DNA of 64,000 nucleotides from Chryseobacterium limigenitum (GCF_900114875.1 NZ_FPKW01000003.1:248001-312000); one strand, 5' to 3'. Positions 43,751 through 52,695 are shown, counted from the first letter of the stretch. The notes: generated by a model from the sequence alone, not told the origin. Numbers and translations are program-made.

Positions 43751-44299
43751 ATGGAAAACATCATCAACATATTAAAATCCGGCGGAACCATCCTTTACCC
43801 AACAGACACGATCTGGGGAATCGGCTGTGACGCGACAAACATAGACGCGATCAATAAAATATTTGATATTAAGAAACGTGAAAAAAACAAATCCATGATC
43901 ATTTTGGTGGAAACTGAAAAGAGATTACAGGATTTGGTAGACGTTCCGGAGATGGCTTGGGAAATAATGGATTTGAGTGAAAAACCGGTTACGCTCGTTT
44001 ATGAAAACCCAAAAGGATTGCCGAAAGAATTATTGGCAGAAGACGGAAGCATCGGAATCCGTTTGGTGAAAAATGATTTTTGTAAAAAATTAATCACAAA
44101 ATTAAACAGACCTTTGGTGTCAACTTCAGCGAATTTCAGTGGAGATAAAAGTCCGTTGAAATTCTCGGATATTTCGAAAGAAATTATTGATCTGGTAGAT
44201 TATGCGGTGGAAGAAGACAGAGAGAAAGTTTCAAAATATTCAGGTTCATCTGTGATAAAAATATGGAGCGATAACAGAATAAAAGTTCTTCGCGAGTAA
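43751..44299 (+). CDS. L-threonylcarbamoyladenylate synthase
   Basis: A 182-residue YrdC/Sua5-type enzyme that makes threonylcarbamoyl-AMP for the t6A37 modification of tRNAs. YrdC signature: GGTILYPTDTIWGIGCDATN, KKREKNKSMIILVE, RPLVSTSANFSG. Short form, without the C-terminal Sua5 domain, so TsaC-like. Essential in most bacteria. A -7 element for the next gene lies 16 nt after it. Confidence 0.93.
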   Translation: MENIINILKSGGTILYPTDTIWGIGCDATNIDAINKIFDIKKREKNKSMIILVETEKRLQDLVDVPEMAWEIMDLSEKPVTLVYENPKGLPKELLAEDGSIGIRLVKNDFCKKLITKLNRPLVSTSANFSGDKSPLKFSDISKEIIDLVDYAVEEDREKVSKYSGSSVIKIWSDNRIKVLRE

Positions 44300-44315
44300 A
44301 AGAAAAGATTTTAAT

Positions 44316-44323
44316 TATCTTTG
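44316..44323 (+). promoter_or_regulatory. -7 promoter element (TATCTTTG) upstream of cca
   Basis: An exact TAnnTTTG match 164 nt before the cca start; a long leader of about 155 nt would follow, with no other gene in it. Confidence 0.5.
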
Positions 44324-44487
44324 CAAAATCATTCAACCATTAAGGCATTAAGAATATGAAGTCAGCGGCTTGATAAACTTAATTTCTTAGTGGTTTTACA
44401 TTAGATAATGGTCGATAATTCAGGTATAATTTGAATTCTGACTGTACATCTAATATCTAAACTTTAAATATTTAAGCATCTAAAAAA

Positions 44488-45906
44488 ATGTTCATTAATC
44501 TTAATCAAAATAAAAACTTAAAGCTTTTCAAAATAATCTCTGAAGTCGCGGACAAAAATAATCAGTCGGTATATATTGTCGGCGGATATGTTCGGGATCT
44601 TTTGATGAAAAGAAAAGCTTCAACGGATATTGATTTTGTTACCGAACAAAGCGGTATTGAACTTGCTGAAAGCGTAGGCAAAGAAATAGATCCTAAAATG
44701 AAGGTTTCTGTTTTCAAAACTTACGGAACAGCGATGATCAGATACAAAGATCTGGAGCTTGAATTTGTAGGTGCCAGAAAAGAAAGCTACACCGAAAACA
44801 GCCGTAAACCGGAAGTAGAAGGGGGTACTTTGGAAGACGACCAGAAAAGAAGAGATTTTACCATTAATGCAATGGCGATTTCTTTAAACAAAGATAATTT
44901 CGGAGAACTGATCGATCCTTTCAACGGTGTCGAAGATCTTGGAAAAGAAATTTTAAGAACGCCTCTAGAGCCTGCACAAACCTATTCTGACGATCCGTTA
45001 AGGATGATGAGAGCGGTACGTTTTGCGTCTACTTTAAATTTTAAAATTGAAGAAAACTCTTTAGAAGCCATAAAACAGGAAGCGGAGCGAATCAAAATTG
45101 TTTCGATGGAAAGAATTATGGTTGAATTTAATAAAATCATGCTTTCTGAAAAACCATCGATCGGATTGAAATTGATGGAAGAAACAGGATTGATGAAATT
45201 AATTATTCCTGAATTAATCGAACTAAAAGGAATAGAAGAAGTAGAAGGACAAACGCACAAAGACAACTTTTATCATACTTTGGAAGTTTTAGATAACATT
45301 TCTTTGAACACAGATCATCTTTGGCTGCGTTGGTCTGCATTGCTTCACGATATCGGGAAAGCTCCGACAAAAAAATTCGTTGAAGGAACGGGCTGGACTT
45401 TCCATGGGCACGAGTTTTTGGGTTCAAAAATGGTAAAAGCAATATTTCAAAAATTAAAATTGCCGTTGGGTCCAGACATGAAGTATGTTCAGAAAATGGT
45501 GAAGCTTTCGTCTCGTCCAATTGCTTTGATTACAGATGATGCTTCAGATTCAGCTTTGAGAAGATTACTTTTCGATGCCGGTGAAGATATGGAAGATCTC
45601 TTTACGCTTTGTAAGGCTGATATTACCACTAAAAACTCTAAAAAGCAGGAGCGATTCAAAAAGAATTTTGAATACGTTGCGGTTAAGATAAAAGAGGTTG
45701 AGGAAAAAGATCAAGTTAGAAATTTCCAACCACCCATTTCAGGAGAAGAAATTATGGAAATGTTTAACCTTAAACCCGGACGTGAAATCGGAATTTTAAA
45801 GGAAAAAGTAAAAGAAGCCATTTTGGAAGGCGAAATTCTTAATGATAAAGAAGAAGCTACAAAATTTGTGATCGTAGAAGCTGAGAAATTAGGTTTGAAA
45901 ATGTAA
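44488..45906 (+). CDS. CCA tRNA nucleotidyltransferase / poly(A) polymerase family with HD domain
   Basis: A 472-residue protein. Class II head: VYIVGGYVRDLLM (GG plus RD), STDIDFVTEQSG (catalytic DxD), then RRDFTINAMAISL, RMMRAVRFASTLNF (RNA-binding neck). An HD domain follows with LHDIGKAPTKKF and later HGHEF. It adds CCA to tRNA 3' ends; the HD part may act as a phosphatase or 2',3'-cyclic phosphodiesterase in relatives. Bacteroidota carry one gene for this role, so likely cca; a poly(A) polymerase cannot be excluded by eye. Confidence 0.9.
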   Translation: MFINLNQNKNLKLFKIISEVADKNNQSVYIVGGYVRDLLMKRKASTDIDFVTEQSGIELAESVGKEIDPKMKVSVFKTYGTAMIRYKDLELEFVGARKESYTENSRKPEVEGGTLEDDQKRRDFTINAMAISLNKDNFGELIDPFNGVEDLGKEILRTPLEPAQTYSDDPLRMMRAVRFASTLNFKIEENSLEAIKQEAERIKIVSMERIMVEFNKIMLSEKPSIGLKLMEETGLMKLIIPELIELKGIEEVEGQTHKDNFYHTLEVLDNISLNTDHLWLRWSALLHDIGKAPTKKFVEGTGWTFHGHEFLGSKMVKAIFQKLKLPLGPDMKYVQKMVKLSSRPIALITDDASDSALRRLLFDAGEDMEDLFTLCKADITTKNSKKQERFKKNFEYVAVKIKEVEEKDQVRNFQPPISGEEIMEMFNLKPGREIGILKEKVKEAILEGEILNDKEEATKFVIVEAEKLGLKM

Positions 45907-45937
45907 TTACAAACGTATAAAGTTTTTTAAAGAATAT

Positions 45938-45968
45938 AAAAGCAATTGGAAATTATCCGGTTGCTTTT
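45938..45968 (+). terminator. Intrinsic terminator of cca
   Basis: AAAAGCAATTGG / CCGGTTGCTTTT 12-bp stem including two G-U pairs, 7-nt loop, followed by T residues. Confidence 0.85.
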
Positions 45969-45987
45969 TTTGCTGAAATAATAAAAA

Positions 45988-46019
45988 ATCCGGCCGTCTT
46001 TTCGAAGAGACGTCCGGAT
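45988..46019 (-). terminator. Intrinsic terminator of the btuB-btuG operon
   Basis: ATCCGG and CGTCT on one arm, AGACG and CCGGAT on the other, with one mismatched pair between them; read leftward it is followed by a T run. Located past the stop at 46077. Confidence 0.85.
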
Positions 46020-46076
46020 AAAAACACAAATGATGAAAAAAAATAAAAATTTATACTATACGCCGGAGCGTAAATT

Positions 46077-47135
46077 TTAGTTTTTATAGAAACCGTTGGT
46101 TCCGATTCCTGTAGTGAAAGTTTTTAATAAAGAACCATTAGTTGCATTATAAACATTCACTTTACTGTCTGCAGTGAAACTTGCGTCAGAAGCGAAGATT
46201 TTACCGTCAATTACATTAAATCCGTATAAATTTCCTGTTGTAGTCACAATAGGAGTCGTTGGAACGGTTGTAGAACCCACAGTCATAGAATATATTTTGT
46301 TGCTGGAATTAGTAAAATAAAACTTATTCGCATCAATTCTTAATTTCTGAGCCTGAGGAATTGCCGTCAACGTTGTCGTTGTATATGCTCCAGTCGTTGA
46401 ATTAATCTTATAAATGTAAGAATTTGTATTGTCAGAAGCCAGCACATAAGCATCTCCGTTATAAGAGATAAGATCTCTGATGATTCCGTTGCTTGGTAGC
46501 GTTACGGTTTTGTCAACAACGTTTGTTGAAGCTTTTACAATCGTAATTGTGTATCCTGTTGGCAATTCGCTGTAAGGAGGAGTAGATTCGTAAGTAACAC
46601 CGTCGGTTTGTACTACGATATTTCCGTTGGCTTCAACTACTTTTTCTGCAGATCTTGCGAAACTGATGCTTTTTACAAAAGAATTGTCTTTGTTGTAAAC
46701 ATTCAGTTTCATTACGTCAAAAAAGTTATTGTTGGTCACATAATATTGATTTCCCGAAAACGCAATATATCGCGGATTTTGAAGATTAGTCGTTACTGTA
46801 GCCTGTTTTTTGAAGGTGTATCTGTTAACGATGTCAATTTTATTAGGTACGTTTGAAACCAGATAAGCATTGTTTCCGTCAAAACCTATTGTCTGTAAAA
46901 CATTCCCTAAAACCTCATTATTTTTTCCTGAATAAATTTTGTTAGCTAAAGCAGAAAGGTCATTGGTAACAAAAGAAACCTCTGCTGTCGGAGTTGTAAA
47001 TCCACCTTCGTTGGTGATAAGAATTCCGTTTTCAAAGGTAGTTTCTAAAACAACATCGTCGCTGTCATTGCTACAAGAGACATTGAAAAGTAATGTTGCA
47101 GCAAATGCAAGAGTTAAAATTTTTCTGATATTCAT
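46077..47135 (-). CDS. btuG: Surface beta-propeller lipoprotein, BtuG-like cobalamin-binding partner
   Basis: A 352-residue lipoprotein (LLFNVSCSNDSDD, lipobox Cys about residue 21) whose body is made of about seven repeats with Y-x-V/A and Asn-rich turns, e.g. NNAYLVSNVPNKIDIVNRY, NQYYVTNNNFFDVMKLNV, GDAYVLASDNTNSYIYKIN. It fits the DUF5074/YncE-type propellers. The gene follows btuB by 17 nt under the same cobalamin riboswitch. In Bacteroides, BtuG is a propeller lipoprotein that binds cobamides with very high affinity and hands them to BtuB. The call depends on both fold and context. Confidence 0.75.
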   Translation of the reverse strand: MNIRKILTLAFAATLLFNVSCSNDSDDVVLETTFENGILITNEGGFTTPTAEVSFVTNDLSALANKIYSGKNNEVLGNVLQTIGFDGNNAYLVSNVPNKIDIVNRYTFKKQATVTTNLQNPRYIAFSGNQYYVTNNNFFDVMKLNVYNKDNSFVKSISFARSAEKVVEANGNIVVQTDGVTYESTPPYSELPTGYTITIVKASTNVVDKTVTLPSNGIIRDLISYNGDAYVLASDNTNSYIYKINSTTGAYTTTTLTAIPQAQKLRIDANKFYFTNSSNKIYSMTVGSTTVPTTPIVTTTGNLYGFNVIDGKIFASDASFTADSKVNVYNATNGSLLKTFTTGIGTNGFYKN

Positions 47136-47152
47136 TATATTTAATTATTTAT

Positions 47153-48982
47153 TTAAAAATTGATATTCAAATTCACACTATAATTTCTCAAAGGCATCGG
47201 GTAGAATGCTGTTGTCGCATATACTTGGTTAAAAATATTATTCACTTTAAAACCTACCGTATAATTTTTAAGAAACGTTGCAGAAACACCAGTATTCATC
47301 ACGAAATAAGGTTCCAGAGCATCTTCTCTTTTTTCGTCGGTATCGGCATAGGTTAGCCCGTTGAACATTCCCTGAAGATACAATCTCATAAAATCATACT
47401 GATAATCAATATTTCCAAATAATTTGTGGAAAGGAACGTACATCAACTGTTTATCCGTGTCAAGATTGGTAGATTTGGTGTATGAATACCCTAAATTCGT
47501 TCTCAGATTATGTTTCCCGAATTTTCTTTTATAATCGATTCTGGATTCAATTCCATAAGATTCAACTCTGTTAGTGTTAAAAGCTGAATAATATCCCAGT
47601 GGACTAGGCAACCATTGGATCATATCCTTGATCTTCATATAATACGGAGTAATTGAAAGCTGTACGTCAGCAATTTTAAACTGATTTCTCAATTCAATCT
47701 GATAAGATGTTTCTGGTTTCAAATCTTTATTTCCGCCCGGGCTCCAGTACAGATCATTAAATGTTGGAAATCTGAAATTCCTTGAAGCACTGATTCCCAC
47801 ATTATACCAATCGACAGCATCCCACTTTCCTGAAAACGAAAATTGGAGTGGCGAACTGATATCTTCAACAAAATCTTTTTTAACTCCGGCTTCAAAACGA
47901 AGATCTTTCGTCGTGAAATAACGAAGTAATCCTGCTACAGAACCTACATTTCTGCTTATATGATCGATTCCGGATGCATAACCTTCGCCTTTATTAACCT
48001 GAAATTCTGTAATTAAGTTGAAATTTAACTTTGGAACAATAAAATAATTAAAATCATTTTTCAGAATATAATTTTTCCCTGTTCCGCCACTTGTTTTTGG
48101 CCCGTCAATATTCCCGAAATATTGGAAATTTTCTTCCGTATAAGCCGCTTTAAATGAATTGTTGAACTTAGTTTTATTCCAATCCCACGAGATTAAACTT
48201 CTTACATTTTGAGTTTCATATTTCGTTGGGGTCTGACTTTCAAAGAAAACAGGATAGTGCTGATTTCCATTAAAAAATTCAGAGATCCATGAGATCAGAT
48301 GATGAGGTGCTATTTTATAAGCGGCCGAAAAATTGAAATTGGTATTGTTGTATTTTCCGTTTCTGTTGATATAATTATGTGATTTTTCAACTTCATAATT
48401 ATTTTCACTTATCGAATAATGTCCGGAAGCCTTAAAACTGAATTTCTCGTTGCTGTAAGAAGCCTTGAGTAAATTATTGTAGGTGCCGAAAGATGCCGCT
48501 TCGGAAAATAATGAAGCATGAGCGCCTTTGTTAAAATCCAAATTATTATTTAAATGAATACTTCCTCCGATCGCGCCGCTGCCATAACTTACACTTCCTC
48601 CGCCAGATTTTACAATAAGCTGATCAAATCCCCCAAAAGGAATATTATTAACGTCACCCTGACCCAAAAAGTTAGAGTTAATATTAATTCCGTTCCACAC
48701 AAATGCGGTTTGTGAAGCTGTTGTACCTCTGAAAGAAGGTGAAGAAACTGCTCCACGACCATTTTCTTTGATATAAACAGCAGATTGAAAACGTAAAAGT
48801 TCAGATAGATTGGTTGAATTTTTCTCAGCATCCTGAGGAGTAACGGTGGTAACGTTATGAAAAAGTTTAACCTTACTCATTTGGTTATCAAAAACATAAA
48901 CGGTGTCTATGGTTTTCTCCTGTGCGAAAAGAAAACAACCATAAGACGAAAAAAGCAGTACTAAAGATCTTTTTATATCCAT
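47153..48982 (-). CDS. btuB: TonB-dependent outer-membrane cobalamin receptor
   Basis: A 609-residue receptor: signal peptide ending FLFAQ, a plug domain with NLSELLRFQSAVYIKENGRGAVSSPSFRG and GGGSVSYGSGAIGGSIHL, and a barrel ending NYSVNLNINF with a terminal Phe. Size and sequence fit BtuB-type receptors. A cobalamin riboswitch precedes it on the same strand, which fixes the ligand as B12 or another cobamide. Transport needs TonB-ExbBD, not seen in this window. Likely the entry route for the coenzyme of the class II ribonucleotide reductase. Confidence 0.93.
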   Translation of the reverse strand: MDIKRSLVLLFSSYGCFLFAQEKTIDTVYVFDNQMSKVKLFHNVTTVTPQDAEKNSTNLSELLRFQSAVYIKENGRGAVSSPSFRGTTASQTAFVWNGININSNFLGQGDVNNIPFGGFDQLIVKSGGGSVSYGSGAIGGSIHLNNNLDFNKGAHASLFSEAASFGTYNNLLKASYSNEKFSFKASGHYSISENNYEVEKSHNYINRNGKYNNTNFNFSAAYKIAPHHLISWISEFFNGNQHYPVFFESQTPTKYETQNVRSLISWDWNKTKFNNSFKAAYTEENFQYFGNIDGPKTSGGTGKNYILKNDFNYFIVPKLNFNLITEFQVNKGEGYASGIDHISRNVGSVAGLLRYFTTKDLRFEAGVKKDFVEDISSPLQFSFSGKWDAVDWYNVGISASRNFRFPTFNDLYWSPGGNKDLKPETSYQIELRNQFKIADVQLSITPYYMKIKDMIQWLPSPLGYYSAFNTNRVESYGIESRIDYKRKFGKHNLRTNLGYSYTKSTNLDTDKQLMYVPFHKLFGNIDYQYDFMRLYLQGMFNGLTYADTDEKREDALEPYFVMNTGVSATFLKNYTVGFKVNNIFNQVYATTAFYPMPLRNYSVNLNINF

Positions 48983-49029
48983 TACTATTTTACTTTTCCT
49001 CCGAAAGCAATCTATTTTTTTATTACAAT

Positions 49030-49180
49030 TTTGGCAGGTCTCCTGACTTTCGCTTTCTACACCTTCCCGTTTGCACAGTGGTTTTTCGTAGAAATTTTGG
49101 GTGCGATTTACAGTTGCGGGGACAGTTTGGGGTTTTCACCCAATTCCCTTTTCATTCCAATAGATTGGAAACCAAAATTT
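49030..49180 (-). promoter_or_regulatory. Cobalamin riboswitch
   Basis: Read on the minus strand this has the B12-box GTCAGGAGACCTGCC (49033-49047), the core CCGCAACTGTAA, the GTGAAAACCCC stretch and a 5' TTGGTTTCC segment: the full set of conserved pieces of the AdoCbl-type cobalamin riboswitch. It lies 50 nt before btuB. Binding of the coenzyme should turn off translation or transcription of btuB-btuG. No separate terminator is visible after the aptamer, so translational control is the more likely mode. Confidence 0.96.
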
Positions 49181-49183
49181 TTG

Positions 49184-49212
49184 CAAATATAATTTATTAA
49201 TTTGAAATGCAA
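49184..49212 (-). promoter_or_regulatory. Promoter of the btuB-btuG operon
   Basis: On the minus strand TTG (49210-49212) is followed after 18 nt by TATATTTG (49184-49191), the Bacteroidota consensus. The aptamer starts directly after it. Confidence 0.75.
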
Positions 49213-49261
49213 AATCGAGAAAGGCTTAAATAGTTAGCCATTAACAATTTTACTTATTTTT

Positions 49262-49357
49262 AGGAGCTATTTCCAGCTATCCACTATATCTTTTTCGCCG
49301 GCGCATTTTTTCAAAGCCACTTCAGAAAAAGGATGTCGTTCCTATCTGGGCTAGGGT
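49262..49357. repeat. Flavobacterial intergenic repeat (GGAGCTATTTCC... type)
   Basis: Begins AGGAGCTATTTCCAGCTATC and ends GGGCTAGGG, with CGCCGGCG inside. I recognise the wording as a dispersed intergenic repeat of the Chryseobacterium/Flavobacterium group, without being able to search for copies. Confidence 0.4.
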
Positions 49358-49379
49358 ATTTGTCGTTCTTTCAATACTT

Positions 49380-49465
49380 GTCATTGCGAACCGAAGGTGA
49401 AGCAATCTCATAAAAAAAATTAGTGATGAAAAAGATTGCTTCGTCGCTTTGCTCCTCGCAATGAC
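49380..49465. repeat. Palindromic repeat (GTCATTGCGA...TCGCAATGAC)
   Basis: Outer arms GTCATTGCGA and TCGCAATGAC, inner arms AGCAATCT / AGATTGCT. This is a common form of dispersed palindromic element in Bacteroidota and others. Confidence 0.7.
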
Positions 49466-49484
49466 CTAACAATTGCTGAGTCAA

Positions 49485-49556
49485 ACGCCTTTGCGAACGA
49501 AAATATTCTCAATGATTTTAAAGAAAACCTTTGCGATCTTAGCGGTTAAAAATATT
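49485..49556. repeat. CTTTGCGATCTTAGCGGTTAAA-type repeat
   Basis: Contains CCTTTGCGATCTTAGCGGTTAA, a third kind of dispersed intergenic sequence, with an AACGCCTTTGCGAAC half copy at its other end. Its wording resembles the right end of the elements near 13400 and 41430. Confidence 0.45.
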
Positions 49557-49562
49557 CAATAG

Positions 49563-50045
49563 CTACAAAAACGTTGCATCAAAATAAAACGGCAGCAAAT
49601 CTTTAATAGAATTCACTTTCACGACCACATCATTCATGCTCGAAAAATAAAGATCAATATTTTCATTCTGCTTGGTTTCATATTCAATTAGGCTTTGTCT
49701 GCAAGCTCCACAAGGTGGAATCGGCGGATTTTTCTCATGAAATTCTCTCGGTCCACCAACAATAAAGATTTTTTTGATCTTTTCATTAGGAAAATTGGCT
49801 GCTACCCAGAATAAAGTCGTTCTTTCAGCACAAAGCCCGGACGGGAAAGCCGCATTTTCCTGGTTATTTCCGGAAAAGATCTCTCCATTTTCCAATAAAA
49901 CCGAACAGCCCACCAAAAAGTTGGAATAAGGTGCGTAAGCATTTTCCCTGGCTTGTTTTGCTCTTGCGAACAAAGTATTTTCTATATCGTTAAGTTCACT
50001 GCTATTTTTAAAATAATCGTAACCTATCTGTATGTCTTTTTTCAT
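49563..50045 (-). CDS. cdd: Cytidine deaminase
   Basis: A 160-residue zinc enzyme that converts cytidine and deoxycytidine to uridine forms. The zinc site is CAERTTLF and PPCGACRQ, and substrate NCAP-like ARENAYAPYSNFLVG also fits the family. Tetrameric short form. Role in pyrimidine salvage. Leftward single-gene unit whose stop lies beside the intergenic repeats. Confidence 0.94.
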   Translation of the reverse strand: MKKDIQIGYDYFKNSSELNDIENTLFARAKQARENAYAPYSNFLVGCSVLLENGEIFSGNNQENAAFPSGLCAERTTLFWVAANFPNEKIKKIFIVGGPREFHEKNPPIPPCGACRQSLIEYETKQNENIDLYFSSMNDVVVKVNSIKDLLPFYFDATFL

Positions 50046-50149
50046 ATATTGTGGACCTAAAAAAGGGGGATAAAATTAGCTCTTTTTCATCAGGTGGGCA
50101 ATATTATTTTGTTCCTAAAAATTTTTAATTAAAATTCAAAACATCAAAC

Positions 50150-51202
50150 ATGTTATACACTCCTATAAAATTCAGAAATGTTGAGTTAAAGAACCGTTGG
50201 GTAATGTCCCCAATGTGTATGTATTCTTGTGAAAACGGTATGGCTAATGATTTCCATTACGTACATTACGGAAGCAGATCGCAGGGCGGAACGGGATTAA
50301 TTATGGTAGAAGCAACCGGCGTAGAACCCCGCGGAAGGATCACCAACCATTGCATGGGTATCTGGAATGACGAACAGGCCGAGAAACTACAGAAAATTGT
50401 TGAGTTTGTACATCAAAATTCAGACAGTAAAATAGGAATTCAAATTGCTCATGCGGGAAGAAAAGGTTCAACTTGGAACAATTTGCAAATTTCTGTTGAG
50501 GAAGGTTGGGAAACCGTTGCGCCAAGCCCGATTCCTTATCATCCTACAGAAAGAATTCCGCATGTTTTGACTGTTGAAGAAATTAAAGAACAGGTTCAAA
50601 ACTTTAAAGAAGCCGCAAGAAGAGCTGTAAAAGCTGGTTTCGATGTAATCGAAATTCACGGGGCGCATGGCTATTTGGTTCATCAGTTTTTATCTCCGCT
50701 TTCCAACATCAGAACAGATGAATATGGCGGAAGTTTTGAAAACAGAATCAGGTTTTTATTGGAAATTGTAGATGCTGTAAATGAAGAATTAAACGAAAAT
50801 GTAGCGCTATTCGTAAGGATTTCCGGAACAGAATACGCAGAAAATGGCTGGGATATTGAAAGCAGTGTAGAGTTGGCGAAAATATTAAAAAATCATTCAG
50901 TTGATTTGGTAGATGTTTCAAGCGGCGGAAATATTCATGGAGTAAAGATTCCTCTTTTTGATGGATATCAGGTTCCCCTTTCTTCTCAGGTAAGAAATGA
51001 AGCAGAAATAAAAACCGGCGCAGTCGGCTTAATTAAAAAAGTAGAACATGCGGAAGAAATTCTTCAAAAAGGTGATGCAGATTTAATATTTATTGCCAGA
51101 GAGATCTTAAGAAATCCATACATCGCGGTTCAGGGTTCGTTTGAGATGAAAGAAGAATGTTTCTTCCCTCATCAATATTTAAGAGCGAAAATTTCTTCTT
51201 AA
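50150..51202 (+). CDS. NADH:flavin oxidoreductase, old yellow enzyme family (YqjM/NamA type)
   Basis: A 350-residue FMN protein. The YqjM-type cysteine Cys23 (SPMCMYS) tunes the flavin, the HAGRKGS motif and later IEIHGAHGYLVHQFLSPLSN with the active-site His, and DEYGGSFENRIRFLLEIVDAV are the class III/thermophilic-like OYE signatures. It reduces activated C=C bonds using NAD(P)H; roles in stress and xenobiotic metabolism are common. Followed after 25 nt by a small DUF2752 gene, so possibly co-transcribed. Confidence 0.92.
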   Translation: MLYTPIKFRNVELKNRWVMSPMCMYSCENGMANDFHYVHYGSRSQGGTGLIMVEATGVEPRGRITNHCMGIWNDEQAEKLQKIVEFVHQNSDSKIGIQIAHAGRKGSTWNNLQISVEEGWETVAPSPIPYHPTERIPHVLTVEEIKEQVQNFKEAARRAVKAGFDVIEIHGAHGYLVHQFLSPLSNIRTDEYGGSFENRIRFLLEIVDAVNEELNENVALFVRISGTEYAENGWDIESSVELAKILKNHSVDLVDVSSGGNIHGVKIPLFDGYQVPLSSQVRNEAEIKTGAVGLIKKVEHAEEILQKGDADLIFIAREILRNPYIAVQGSFEMKEECFFPHQYLRAKISS

Positions 51203-51227
51203 TTTTATACAATTAATATTCATCAAA

Positions 51228-51521
51228 ATGAAAATAGAGGATTTCATGCTGTCTTGTCCAAGTAAAAAGTTCTTAGGAATAGAGTGTTTTGGCTGTGGTG
51301 CGCAGAGAGCTATTGTCATGGTTTTTGAAGGAAGATTTTCTGATGCTTTTCATATGTTTCCGGCAGTTTATACGCTTTTGATATTTTTGTTTACTGTAGG
51401 AATAAGTTTTATTGATAAAAAAAGAAGCTATGGAAATGTTTTAATTATAATGGCGATTATTAATTCGATTATAATGGTAATTGCTTATTTTTACAAACAT
51501 TTTTATCTTAATTTACACTAA
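51228..51521 (+). CDS. DUF2752 family membrane protein
   Basis: A 97-residue protein with a CPSKKFLGIECFGCGAQRA start (C-P-x-x-x-x-x-G-x-x-C-x-G-C-G-x-x-R-A), the family hallmark, then two membrane helices. Function unknown; it is often found singly near other small membrane proteins. A CCC-motif protein gene begins 19 nt downstream. Confidence 0.85.
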   Translation: MKIEDFMLSCPSKKFLGIECFGCGAQRAIVMVFEGRFSDAFHMFPAVYTLLIFLFTVGISFIDKKRSYGNVLIIMAIINSIIMVIAYFYKHFYLNLH

Positions 51522-51540
51522 AAACATTAAAATTATAACT

Positions 51541-51873
51541 ATGAATCAACAGAAATTACCCAACGCTACGGCTGTACTCGTATTAGGAATCGTATCTATC
51601 ATCGGATGTTGTTGCTACGGAGTAGTAGGTATTATCACAGGGATTATCGGATTGTATCTTTACAAAAAAGATAATGAACTGTATAAGAAAAATCCAGACC
51701 TTTATTCAGATTACAGCAATTTGAATACTGGTAGAATATTATGTATCATTGGCCTTGTATTAAGTGTTTTATACATTGCCTATTTGATAGTGGTGATCTC
51801 TACCGTAGGTTGGGATGCTATGAAAGATCCTCAGCTGATGCAGGAAAGAATAAAAGAATTAATGGGACAATAA
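51541..51873 (+). CDS. CCC-motif small membrane protein
   Basis: A 110-residue protein from the ATG at 51541 (upstream Met in the frame gives a 20-residue extension over the previous gene's end). Two hydrophobic segments, each bordered by G-rich turns: VLVLGIVSIIGCCCYGVVGIITGIIGLYL with three cysteines in a row, and GRILCIIGLVLSVLYIAYLIVVIS. The family is recognised as CCC-motif membrane proteins (DUF4190-like). Function unknown. Confidence 0.82.
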   Translation: MNQQKLPNATAVLVLGIVSIIGCCCYGVVGIITGIIGLYLYKKDNELYKKNPDLYSDYSNLNTGRILCIIGLVLSVLYIAYLIVVISTVGWDAMKDPQLMQERIKELMGQ

Positions 51874-51892
51874 TTAAATCTTCAGATAAAAC

Positions 51893-51924
51893 AAAAAAAG
51901 ACTGCAAATTTGCGGTCTTTTTTT
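51893..51924 (+). terminator. Intrinsic terminator, near-perfect palindrome
   Basis: AAAGACTGCAAA / TTTGCGGTCTTT with one G-U pair, no loop beyond the turn, flanked by A and T runs; ends the unit above. Confidence 0.85.
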
Positions 51925-52066
51925 ATGGAAAATTTTTAAGTTAATTTTATCTTAATTGATTTGTAAATTTTTAATCTTAATTCACATAAAAACGAAAAAG
52001 AATCGTAGAATTACTACAAAATATGAATCTACACGGTAAAAGCTTTCTGAATCGAAACCTGAAATA

Positions 52067-52074
52067 TATCTTTG
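52067..52074 (+). promoter_or_regulatory. -7 promoter element (TATCTTTG) of hcp
   Basis: Exact TAnnTTTG match 53 nt before the hcp start, giving a leader of about 45 nt. No obvious -33 TTG at standard spacing. Confidence 0.55.
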
Positions 52075-52126
52075 TTATACCAAAAATAAAAAATCATAAA
52101 ATCTTTATTGATTAAAATTTACAGAT

Positions 52127-52531
52127 ATGGCAGCAAATTCAAGAGGAATCTTAAAATTCAACGGAAGCGAAGGTCAAAAACTATTAAGACTTAATTATAG
52201 TGTCGCAAGATCTACAGACGTTTCAGGACGTGTAGCATCAGATCCATCTAACGCAATTATCAAATTAACGATTGAAGCTACAGAAAAATCAGACATTCTG
52301 GAAAGCTTACTGAACGGTAAATACAAGCCGACAAGCGGAGAAGTTACTTTCAACAAATCTCATGAAGAAGGTACTTTGATCACTTTAAACTGGGAAAACG
52401 GATACGTTATTCAGCATGAAGTAGACTTTGACGCTGTAGACGAAAACAGTATGCTGATCAGTTTCGTGATCAGCGCAGAGAAAATCAATTACGGAAATTC
52501 TGCTTACGAAGGACTTTGGCCATCTAGCTAG
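52127..52531 (+). CDS. tssD: Type VI secretion tube protein TssD (Hcp)
   Basis: A 134-residue Bacteroidota Hcp. It starts MAANSRGILKFNGSEGQKLL, followed by RSTDVSGRVASDPSNAIIKL, GKYKPTSGEVTFNK and a GLWPSS-type end. Hexameric rings form the tube inside the contractile sheath, carrying cargo into neighbouring cells. Unlike VgrG it is preceded by its own promoter and followed by an intrinsic terminator, so it can be made at higher level. The sheath and membrane genes (TssB, C, K and others) are absent here, so this is an auxiliary or orphan copy. Confidence 0.93.
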   Translation: MAANSRGILKFNGSEGQKLLRLNYSVARSTDVSGRVASDPSNAIIKLTIEATEKSDILESLLNGKYKPTSGEVTFNKSHEEGTLITLNWENGYVIQHEVDFDAVDENSMLISFVISAEKINYGNSAYEGLWPSS

Positions 52532-52557
52532 GTCTCAAGGAGTAAGTAGCACTTATA

Positions 52558-52588
52558 GAAGACTGTCCCTCAAGGCGGTCTTTTTTTA
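52558..52588 (+). terminator. Terminator after hcp
   Basis: AAGACTGTCC / GGCGGTCTT stem with a small bulge and loop CTCAA, then seven T residues. Confidence 0.8.
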
Positions 52589-52695
52589 CCTGTAGTAGAA
52601 GTTTATTTTATAAAGTAAAAACATAATTTGTTCTTTATAAATTTTCTTTGTTTGAATAATTTTTATAAATTTAAAAACATCACAATCACAAAATT

